Positions 1-5,930 of a DNA stretch of 7,522 nucleotides are shown in pieces. The notes beneath the pieces are model-generated. The model did not search any database and had not been told where the DNA came from. It saw nothing but the letters and a program-made list of their open reading frames with translations. The position numbers and the translations under genes were made by a program. Source of the DNA: Cenarchaeum sp. SB0662_bin_33 (GTDB lineage: Archaea; Thermoproteota; Nitrososphaeria; Nitrososphaerales; Nitrosopumilaceae); the NCBI GenBank assembly GCA_009840065.1, contig VXON01000130.1, positions 1 through 7,522 of the forward strand, read 5' to 3'. The number at the start of each line of letters is the position of its first letter. Position 1 is the stretch's first letter.

Positions 1-76
1 TACACAGGACCATCACTGCTTAATCACGCGAAGGCTGTCATTCATGTGAGGGGGGGGGGAGGTTGACCTCTTACCT
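1..76. other. Spacer downstream of hisF with a G10/C10 homopolymer
   Basis: These 76 bases follow the hisF stop. No gene is recognised. On the minus strand an ATG at about 46 opens only a ten-codon frame (MNDSLRVIKQ) before TGA at 13-15. A further ATG at 11-13 or GTG just before it could open a gene running off the left edge, but too little is visible to name it. HisI or HisE would be the expected neighbours because both are missing here; nothing in these bases confirms that. The run of ten G at 50-59 is described separately. Confidence 0.5.
50..59. repeat. Homopolymer run of ten G (C10 on the operon's sense strand)
   Basis: Ten consecutive G lie 18 nt beyond the hisF stop codon, flanked by a single A on each side and then GG. 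In the direction of transcription this reads as a C10 tract between hisF and whatever follows. It is the longest homopolymer noticed in the window. Such tracts are prone to slippage in replication and to sequencing error, so the true length is uncertain. Confidence 0.9.
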
Positions 77-880
77 TCAGAGTCTGATGGGGACTCCGCG
101 TCTGTGCAGATGCCCTTTGACAGAGCCGATGGCGTTATCATCATAGTGGAATATGGATGCGGCCAAAGCTGCGGATGCGCCAGTATGTAAAAGAACATCG
201 GCCATGTGGTCAGGCTCGCCACATCCGCCAGAGGCTATAACGGGTACTGATACCGCATCAGATACGGCAGCGGTCAGCGTCATGTCATACCCCTGCCGCG
301 TACCATCCGCATCTATGCTGGTAAGCAGAATCTCGCCAGCCCCCAGGTCTGCTGCCCGGCGGGCCCATTGTATGGCATCTATTCCGGTGGGCTTCTTTCC
401 GCCATATATGTACACCTCATACCAGAACTCCTCTGTGCCTTGGTGAAACAATGTGTTATGTGTAGGAGGCGGGCCATAGTTGCGCTGCGCATCAATGGCG
501 ACCACCACGCACTGACGGCCGAATGTCTCCATCATGGAGGTTATCAGAGCAGGATCTTTTACGGCGCCCGTGTTGGTTCCGGCCTTGTCGGCGCCATTCA
601 GTAGAATGGTCCGGGCATCATGTATGGATGATACGCCGCCTCCCACAGTGAATGGTATGTCCAGTACAGATGCCACGCCGCGAACCAGCTTTGCAAGGGT
701 CCTTCGACGCTCCTCAGAGGCGGTAATATCCAAGAATACAATCTCATCGGCACCCTCGGCTCCGTATCGTCTCGCCAGCCGTACCGGGTCTCCGGCATCA
801 CGTATGGAGCGAAACCTCAGCCCCTTGACTACCCGTCCGGACTTTACATCTAGGCAGGGGATAATCCTCTTTGTCAGCAT
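77..880 (-). CDS. hisF: Imidazole glycerol phosphate synthase, cyclase subunit HisF
   Basis: HisF is the (beta/alpha)8-barrel subunit of the cytoplasmic HisH-HisF complex. It uses ammonia channelled from HisH to convert PRFAR into imidazole glycerol phosphate and AICAR. The 267-residue frame opens with KRIIPCLDVKSGRVVKG. Both catalytic aspartates are present: Asp11 in CLDV and Asp130 in AIDAQR. Phosphate-binding loops are visible at FTVGGGVSS (about 77-85) and IASGGCGEP (about 215-223). Two oddities stand out. The usual DKVSINTAAV segment reads DKAGTNTGAV (98-107). The loop after AIDAQR (about 133-155) is over ten residues longer than in the Thermotoga enzyme, which I recall as a thaumarchaeal trait. 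The start is an ATG overlapping the hisA stop by 7 nt (ATGCTGA), preceded by GGAGG with a 7-nt spacing, the clearest ribosome-binding site in the operon. Last recognised gene of the operon in this window. Confidence 0.96.
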   Translation of the reverse strand: MLTKRIIPCLDVKSGRVVKGLRFRSIRDAGDPVRLARRYGAEGADEIVFLDITASEERRRTLAKLVRGVASVLDIPFTVGGGVSSIHDARTILLNGADKAGTNTGAVKDPALITSMMETFGRQCVVVAIDAQRNYGPPPTHNTLFHQGTEEFWYEVYIYGGKKPTGIDAIQWARRAADLGAGEILLTSIDADGTRQGYDMTLTAAVSDAVSVPVIASGGCGEPDHMADVLLHTGASAALAASIFHYDDNAIGSVKGHLHRRGVPIRL

Positions 881-1575
881 GCCAAGGCCTCCGGTATGGT
901 AACCAGCCCCTCGTATAATGCCTTTCCAAGTATTACGCCATACGGGGAGAGCTCCATTACGTGTAGTATGTCATCTATACCAGATATGCCGCCGCTGGCT
1001 ATGACATTTGATATGCGGCACACCTCTGAGAGGGTCTCAAGATCAGGGCCCGATAGCGTGCCGTCGCGCTCAATGTTTGTTACCAAAAATTGATTTATGC
1101 CCAGCTCCACAAGTGATAGCATGGTGGGCATCAACATGTTATCTGTAATATGCTGCCAGCCGTGACTTGCAATACGGCCTTTGTTATGGTCCAGTGACAC
1201 AACAAGACGGTCATCATATCTGTTTATGAGTTCCCGGAGTGCCCCTGTGTCTAGGGCCAGCGTGCCTATTACCACGCGGTCTGCATATTGCAGTGTGTCA
1301 TGTACGGATTTTTGAGTACGGCGTCCGCCGGCAACCTGTATAGGTATAGAGACCGAATCGGCCATCTCCCGGATTATACCAGTGTTATTCCCAAGAGAGA
1401 GTGTAGCATCCAAATCCACGACATGCAGCATGTGGGCGCCCTGCCCCTCCCATTGTTTGGCAACATGTATGGGATCACTGTAATATATGGTCCTGTCTTT
1501 GGGGTCTCCGCGGAGGAGGCGCACCACCTCACCGTTCATTATATCGATGGCGGGTATTATCTTCAGTGCGAGCAC
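874..1575 (-). CDS. hisA: ProFAR isomerase HisA
   Basis: HisA catalyses the Amadori rearrangement of ProFAR to PRFAR, step 4 of the pathway, on a cytoplasmic (beta/alpha)8 barrel related to HisF. The frame has 233 residues, close to the usual 230-245. The N-terminus LKIIPAIDIMNGEVVRL carries the catalytic Asp at 11, and VSLD at 126-129 carries the second catalytic Asp. TNIERDGTLSG (166-176) and IASGGIS (192-198) are the C-terminal phosphate-binding half. The segment normally close to QVGGGIR reads QVAGGRR (80-86), an unusual pair of substitutions in a phosphate loop. The start chosen is GTG at 1575, giving V-L-A-L before KIIPAID; no ATG is available nearby. This makes a 13-nt overlap with the end of hisH. 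It overlaps the hisF start by 7 nt at its other end. Translational coupling with both neighbours is likely. Confidence 0.95.
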   Translation of the reverse strand: MLALKIIPAIDIMNGEVVRLLRGDPKDRTIYYSDPIHVAKQWEGQGAHMLHVVDLDATLSLGNNTGIIREMADSVSIPIQVAGGRRTQKSVHDTLQYADRVVIGTLALDTGALRELINRYDDRLVVSLDHNKGRIASHGWQHITDNMLMPTMLSLVELGINQFLVTNIERDGTLSGPDLETLSEVCRISNVIASGGISGIDDILHVMELSPYGVILGKALYEGLVTIPEALAC

Positions 1576-2162
1576 TCCCGCATAAAGTTATCAAGTATTA
1601 TGCCGCCCGAGGTACCTGACTTTTCAGGATGAAACTGCGTGCCAAAGTAGTTACGATGCTCTACGACGGCAGGTACCGTTATTCCATAATCGGATGTGGC
1701 CTTTATCAGGGATGTATTGTTGGGTCTGGCCATATACGAGTGTACAAAGTACATCCATGGGTTGTTGCTTATGCCATCTAGTAGTATACCGGCATCCTGT
1801 ATCTGCAGAGAGTTCCAGCCCATGTGTGGCACCTTCATCGTATCAGGGAGAGATACAACCTCGCCATCCATTACGGAGAGGCCGCGGCATGAGCCCTCCT
1901 GACTGCGCTCAAAGAACATCTCCATGCCCAGGCATATTCCCAGAACCGGCATCGTCTCGCCCACATACGAATATAATGTATTATTATTGTATATGGAGTT
2001 CATGGCAGTGTCAAAGCTTCCGACACCAGGCAGCAGCAGTCCCGAATAGTCGTTGTCACTTAACTCTGATATGACCTGGACGGTGGCGCCCCGTCTCTCA
2101 AATGCATTCTTGAGGCTGAATATGTTGCCCGCGCCATAGTCATACAGGGCCAGACGGACCAT
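1563..2162 (-). CDS. hisH: Imidazole glycerol phosphate synthase, glutaminase subunit HisH
   Basis: HisH is a class I glutamine amidotransferase. It hydrolyses glutamine and passes ammonia through the HisF barrel. With the start chosen here it has 199 residues, the usual size. The triad is visible: nucleophile Cys77 in GICLGME, and His178 and Glu180 in TQFHPEKSG. Other family motifs are YDYGAGNIFSLKNA (8-21), LLPGVGSFDTAM (43-54) and VPHMGWN (111-117). The reading frame is open further upstream to 2306, but the added 48 residues overlap hisB and resemble no HisH. The ATG at 2162 shares one base with the hisB stop (TAATG), which fixes the start. No strong Shine-Dalgarno is seen, so reinitiation from hisB is plausible. 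It lies in the same operon as its partner hisF, separated by hisA. Confidence 0.96.
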   Translation of the reverse strand: MVRLALYDYGAGNIFSLKNAFERRGATVQVISELSDNDYSGLLLPGVGSFDTAMNSIYNNNTLYSYVGETMPVLGICLGMEMFFERSQEGSCRGLSVMDGEVVSLPDTMKVPHMGWNSLQIQDAGILLDGISNNPWMYFVHSYMARPNNTSLIKATSDYGITVPAVVEHRNYFGTQFHPEKSGTSGGIILDNFMRECSH

Positions 2163-2746
2163 TACATTGTACCCTTTGTGCTGGCCGGACCCACCCTCTC
2201 TGCATCGGGGGAGGCGGCCTTGCGCAGTGAAATGGCTAGGGCCTTGATGGCGGCCTCGGCTATGTGATGATCGTTGCTGCCGTACATTGTTCGTATGTGT
2301 ATGCATGCCTCCATATTCTGTAGCAGTGAATTGAAAAAGTGCTCAATATCCTCCTTTGGGACTCCCTCAATGATGGGTCCGGACAGGCCCAGCTGCACCA
2401 TATGATATGGACGGCGCACCAAATCCACACAGCACTCTGCCAAGGATTCATCCATGGGAATTCTACAGTCTGCAAAACGGAATATGCCATTTCGCTCGCC
2501 TAAGCCATCACAGAGGGCCATACCCAGTGTTATGGCAGTATCCTCTATGACATGGTGCAGTATGTTATCATGCGACTTGCCTCTTAATGTAATGTCAATC
2601 ATCGAGTGGCGGGCCAGTGACGTTATCAGATGATCAATAAACCCAACAGTCGAATCTATGCTCGCCTGGCCCGTGCCGTCTATGCGCAGCGATATGTCTA
2701 CTCCGGTCTCGGATGTCTCCCGGCTCATCTGGGCCTCTCTCTCCAT
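2162..2746 (-). CDS. hisB: Imidazoleglycerol-phosphate dehydratase HisB (monofunctional)
   Basis: HisB is the manganese-dependent dehydratase converting imidazole glycerol phosphate to imidazole acetol phosphate. From the ATG at 2746 it has 194 residues, the length of monofunctional IGPD. Two similar halves carry the metal-binding motifs LHHVIED (63-69) and NDHHIAEAAIKA (158-169). GFIDHL (35-40), PMDESLA (97-103), RRPY and a terminal STKGTM, like the STKG tail of other IGPDs, also fit. The canonical DDHHTVED reads NILHHVIED, so an Asp just before the histidine pair is replaced while the His-His and Glu ligands remain. The frame continues to a TTG at 2758, but the ATG at 2746 gives MEREAQMSRETSETG, matching the family N-terminus, and is preferred; another ATG at 2728 is less likely. 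It follows the HAD gene after the operon's only gap, 27 nt, with no visible Shine-Dalgarno. There is no fused phosphatase domain. Confidence 0.95.
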   Translation of the reverse strand: MEREAQMSRETSETGVDISLRIDGTGQASIDSTVGFIDHLITSLARHSMIDITLRGKSHDNILHHVIEDTAITLGMALCDGLGERNGIFRFADCRIPMDESLAECCVDLVRRPYHMVQLGLSGPIIEGVPKEDIEHFFNSLLQNMEACIHIRTMYGSNDHHIAEAAIKALAISLRKAASPDAERVGPASTKGTM

Positions 2747-2773
2747 TATACTATACAATAAACGACATGGAAT

Positions 2774-3655
2774 TTAACAGCTTTGTAGCATCTCACATAT
2801 GGACTCAAAGAGATAGTCCGCGCCCCTGTCTTGGAGTGCCTGGTGGCGTTTGGCAGGCTGGGGGGATGAGCCCCACACACCCACAAAGATGACCGAGTCT
2901 ATACATTTGGCCATAATCAGATCCTCAACAGAGTCACCCACATATATGCAGTTTTTTAGGTTCATCTTTTGCATGGCAGACTTGAGGGGTATCGGGTTGG
3001 GCTTGGCCAAGTACCGGGGCTCATCCTCCAAAAACGAGGATGCTCGTATGTCAAATATGTTCATGAATCGACCCAATGTATATGATGCCGACTTGTAGCC
3101 CCGGCCCGTCACCATACCTATTTTGTGATGGAATAGTTCCACCAGCGTGTGGGATGTCTGCTCGTCTATAAGAAGTTGTTCTGTGTCAATCAGGCCCGGC
3201 TCGCTGAATCTTGAGTGTTGGCCGGTTATATTCCGGTACAGCACTGGTCCATAGAATATCTGATCAAAGACCTCCTGAACCATGCTCTCGCTCCCGGGGT
3301 AGCTCAGCTCCTCAATTATGTCATGTATGTCGTGTATATCGTTGGCCCTCTGCTCTGTATGTTGTATGCCCCTGTTGTTTATGGATAGTTTCATTGTGGT
3401 GTCATACGGGTCAAGGCGGGCGCGGTATCCGGCAGCTGCCGATAATATTACAGAGTAGGCCAGGTCTATCTCGTTGTTGTATGCGCCCGTATCCTTAAAG
3501 GACTGTATGAGTGGTCCCAGCCCCTGTGTGGGTGCCGTTATATTGAGAGTGTCTAGAATTTTTTGTACCGTCAATGATATGGTCATGTAATACGAGTCGG
3601 CCACATCCACTAGAACACCATCGCAGTCAAACACTATACCGTCGGCGGATATCAT
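2774..3655 (-). CDS. HAD-superfamily phosphatase, candidate histidinol-phosphate phosphatase
   Basis: This is a haloacid dehalogenase-type hydrolase of 293 residues. Motif I is DCDGVLVD (10-17) with nucleophile Asp10 and acid/base Asp12. Motif II is Thr183 in VTGR. Motif III is Lys218 in AKPNP. Motif IV is GDSVED with Asp241 and Asp245. Between motifs I and II lies an insert of about 160 residues, a large mostly helical-looking cap. No signal peptide or membrane segment is seen. The start is ATG at 3655, overlapping the hisC stop as ATGA. The frame stays open to 3727, but that would overlap hisC by 76 nt and add residues unlike a HAD N-terminus. No other gene here encodes a histidinol-phosphate phosphatase, and this gene lies between hisC, which makes that substrate, and hisB. 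I infer it supplies this step. As I recall, a related HAD subfamily (TIGR01548) includes a fusion to IGPD in an oomycete. A house-cleaning phosphatase remains possible. Confidence 0.85.
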   Translation of the reverse strand: MISADGIVFDCDGVLVDVADSYYMTISLTVQKILDTLNITAPTQGLGPLIQSFKDTGAYNNEIDLAYSVILSAAAGYRARLDPYDTTMKLSINNRGIQHTEQRANDIHDIHDIIEELSYPGSESMVQEVFDQIFYGPVLYRNITGQHSRFSEPGLIDTEQLLIDEQTSHTLVELFHHKIGMVTGRGYKSASYTLGRFMNIFDIRASSFLEDEPRYLAKPNPIPLKSAMQKMNLKNCIYVGDSVEDLIMAKCIDSVIFVGVWGSSPQPAKRHQALQDRGADYLFESICEMLQSC

Positions 3656-4701
3656 TTCAGCAAATCTCTGACGGCCAGTAGAAATTGTGAGTTCATCTTG
3701 TGTGTTCCCACTGTAACCCTCAGGCACCCGGTAGCATCCCCCATTTGCCCTAGCATTCTAATGTGTATTCCCTGCTCTGAGAGGGCCTTGTGTATACGGC
3801 GATAGGAGCCTCCGGCATCAAAGAGTACAAAGTTGGCGTTTGAGTCAAATACATCAAAGGCGCCAAAACCGCGCAGTGTCTGTATTATGCGACGACGCTC
3901 CTCTTTGATTATATCCCAAGAGGTGGATATATCATTATATAGTTGTAGTGCCTGTATTGCACAGTCCACCGATAACACAGATAGTGGATAAGGATACTGT
4001 ATTACGCGGTCGAATACTTTTGTTATCGGTGCACTGGCCACCATGTACCCAACCCTGAGGCCGGCCAAGCCAAACGACTTGGAGAGTGTACGCATTACCA
4101 TCAGTTGTGACGTATTGTATACCATGTCCATGGCAGAGAAGCCTCCAAAGTCCGCATATGCCTCATCCAGCATTATGGGCGTGTCACAGGATTCTACAAG
4201 TTTGCGCAGGTCTGCGCGGGGTATCTGGTATCCGGTAGGGTTGTTGGGCGAGTCCAGATATATCATGTCAACGGACGGGGCGCGCCGTATTATTGTATCC
4301 ATGTCAGGGCTCATGTCGTTTCGACAGCGTATACGCTCCAGTCGTATATCATATAGGTTACACCTGTCCACAAAGAAGGAGAATGTGGGGTCGGAGACCA
4401 GTATCTTAGAGCCGGCCAGCCTTGAGAGCACCATGTCCAGAATCTGATCCGAGCCATTGCCGACGGATATTTGGTCTGTAGATATGCCTACAAGCCTTGA
4501 TATACTATGTATAAGCCGCTCAGGCCCGTCCAATGGATATAATCGTATGTCCGAGTTTATGCGGGAGGTTATCTTCTCTTGTATGGGTTTTGGTATTACG
4601 AGGTTCTCGTTAGAGTCCAGCCGCAGGCCATCATGTGCAGGGGGCCTCTCGTATGAGGATAGTTTGGAGAGGGCATCAAGTCTCTTTGTGAATGTATTCA
4701 T
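3652..4701 (-). CDS. hisC: Histidinol-phosphate aminotransferase HisC
   Basis: HisC is a PLP-dependent fold-type I aminotransferase that converts imidazole acetol phosphate plus glutamate to histidinol phosphate. The 349-residue length is typical. The PLP Schiff-base lysine is Lys208 in TLSKSFGLAGLRVGY. SPNNPTG (151-157) and LDEAY (178-182, Asp179 to the PLP ring nitrogen) are present. GNGSDQ (81-86) binds the cofactor phosphate. Arg328 in LRVTVGT should hold the substrate carboxylate or phosphate side. The N-terminal LDSNEN (28-33) is the family's substrate-contact segment. The ATG at 4701 overlaps the hisD stop as ATGA, and the gene's own TGA overlaps the ATG of the HAD gene in the same way, so all three are probably translationally coupled. 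Aminotransferases of this family can act on other substrates, but its place in the operon makes histidine synthesis its evident role. Confidence 0.96.
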   Translation of the reverse strand: MNTFTKRLDALSKLSSYERPPAHDGLRLDSNENLVIPKPIQEKITSRINSDIRLYPLDGPERLIHSISRLVGISTDQISVGNGSDQILDMVLSRLAGSKILVSDPTFSFFVDRCNLYDIRLERIRCRNDMSPDMDTIIRRAPSVDMIYLDSPNNPTGYQIPRADLRKLVESCDTPIMLDEAYADFGGFSAMDMVYNTSQLMVMRTLSKSFGLAGLRVGYMVASAPITKVFDRVIQYPYPLSVLSVDCAIQALQLYNDISTSWDIIKEERRRIIQTLRGFGAFDVFDSNANFVLFDAGGSYRRIHKALSEQGIHIRMLGQMGDATGCLRVTVGTHKMNSQFLLAVRDLLK

Positions 4702-5930
4702 TGTATTCGGCTCCGCACTGCCTCATAGTGGTTGTACAGTCCTTCAGAGGCGGTAATGTTTTGTATGTGGGGGGCGGCCTGAGCAAGATGTTTGTAATCT
4801 ACCTGTACAGTTACCTTCATCTTTACAAAGTCAAGCACCGAGAGTGGGCCCCGGGTCCGGCCCTGCCGGTTGGTGGGAAGTATGTGATTTGTTCCCAGCA
4901 TATAGTCGCTGGCAGCCGAGGGGGTGTCATGGCCCAGCAGAATCAGTCCCGGAGACTGCACGTGCAGGGCATCCTGCCGGGGGTTTGTAGTCATTATCTG
5001 TAGGTGTTCCGGGGCCAGCCTTTCGGCCATCTTTAGGGCACCATATATTGTATCGCAGACGACAATAAAGCCATTGTTGTACAAGCTGTCCCTTATTATA
5101 TCAGAGCGTTCTATGTTATGTAGTCTGGATTCTATACGATTTGATACGCACTCCGCCATATCATGTGAATCTGTCAGCAGAAAGCAGAAGGTATCCCTAC
5201 TGTGCTCTGCCTGGGATATCATATCAAGGGCTACAAGGTCAGGACTTGCATCTGCGTCGGCAACTATTCCCAGCTCGGTGGGACCGGCATCCATGTCAAT
5301 CGATACAACATCAGACACAAGGCGCTTTGCCTGTGACACTATGGAACCACCCGGCCCCACTATTTTATCGACGGGTCGTATCGTCTCTGTGCCATATGCT
5401 AGTGCTGCAACTGCCTGGGCCCCGCCAGTCTGGTATATCCTGTGCGCCCCACAGTAATGAGCCGCCACTATCGTGGCCGCATCAATTGGAGGGGGGGATG
5501 TTGCAACTATATCAGGCACGCCCGAGACGGCCGCGGGAATTATGGACATTACAGCAGAGCTGGGATACCGAGCCTGGCCCCCGGGTACATAACAGCCCAC
5601 GCTGTGTATGGGAAGAAACTCTCGCATCATGCATGATGCGGGTATACTGTTTAGTGTCTCGTATAATATGTGCTCGCTATTACGTAGTGTATCTGCCATT
5701 TTTTTTATGGTATCATATATGTTGCTTGGGATCACATCATATGCAGCCTTTATGTCATCATCAGATACAAGTAGGGGGCCCGTATGTCCCGTGAACTGTC
5801 TCTCGTATTTGCAGAGGGCCTCATCACCCCGTTCCCTTATATTCTGTACAATGTCTTTTACCGTATCAGATATTATAATCGGGGGTTTGTATAGTGCTGC
5901 GGCATCACCATATTCTAGTATGCGAATCAA
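4698..5930 (-). CDS. hisD: Histidinol dehydrogenase HisD
   Basis: HisD carries out the last two steps, oxidising L-histidinol to histidine with two NAD+, using a zinc site. The frame has 410 residues, slightly shorter than the E. coli enzyme (434). Zinc ligands by family comparison are Gln240 and His243 in SQAEHS, Asp342 in SDYMLGTNH and His401 near the C-terminus. The catalytic pair is Glu308-His309 in APEHLQ. Tyr114 in CYVPGG and Gln172 in GGAQAVAA match NAD contacts. The third expected NAD contact, the Asn of the GPGN motif (Asn211 in E. coli), is Gly195 here (VGPGGS). The serine of the AGPSE motif is Thr218. The start is TTG at 5930, overlapping the hisG stop as TTGA, parallel to the ATGA junctions elsewhere in the operon; no in-frame ATG lies near, and MIRIL is a sensible HisD N-terminus. 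No Shine-Dalgarno is seen. Confidence 0.95.
   Translation of the reverse strand: MIRILEYGDAAALYKPPIIISDTVKDIVQNIRERGDEALCKYERQFTGHTGPLLVSDDDIKAAYDVIPSNIYDTIKKMADTLRNSEHILYETLNSIPASCMMREFLPIHSVGCYVPGGQARYPSSAVMSIIPAAVSGVPDIVATSPPPIDAATIVAAHYCGAHRIYQTGGAQAVAALAYGTETIRPVDKIVGPGGSIVSQAKRLVSDVVSIDMDAGPTELGIVADADASPDLVALDMISQAEHSRDTFCFLLTDSHDMAECVSNRIESRLHNIERSDIIRDSLYNNGFIVVCDTIYGALKMAERLAPEHLQIMTTNPRQDALHVQSPGLILLGHDTPSAASDYMLGTNHILPTNRQGRTRGPLSVLDFVKMKVTVQVDYKHLAQAAPHIQNITASEGLYNHYEAVRSRIQ

Noticed and set aside
13..222. 69-codon minus-strand frame within hisF and past its end
   Set aside because: It is an out-of-frame shadow of hisF with no recognisable domain. Only its last ten codons lie outside hisF.
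2163..2306. Upstream extension of the hisH frame by 48 codons
   Set aside because: It lies wholly inside the 3' end of hisB and has no HisH similarity. The ATG at 2162 gives the canonical N-terminus and overlaps the hisB stop by one base.
2747..2765. TATA-like bases (TATTGTATAGTATA) just before hisB as an internal promoter
   Set aside because: They lie immediately before the hisB ATG, too close for a transcript starting about 26 bp downstream to include the start codon. They may only reflect the AT-rich gap.
3340..3345. IHDIHDI tandem repeat in the HAD cap as a functional repeat
   Set aside because: Two copies of a three-residue unit are too little to indicate a repeat domain.
3656..3727. 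Upstream extension of the HAD reading frame by 24 codons
   Set aside because: It would overlap the end of hisC by 76 nt and adds residues unlike a HAD N-terminus. The ATG at 3655 gives a standard ATGA junction with motif I ten residues in.
5141..5794. 217-codon plus-strand frame opposite hisD
   Set aside because: It is antisense to a well-supported gene, and its composition follows the codon pattern of hisD. No family signature is seen. Other long plus-strand frames in 153-6078 were rejected for the same reason.
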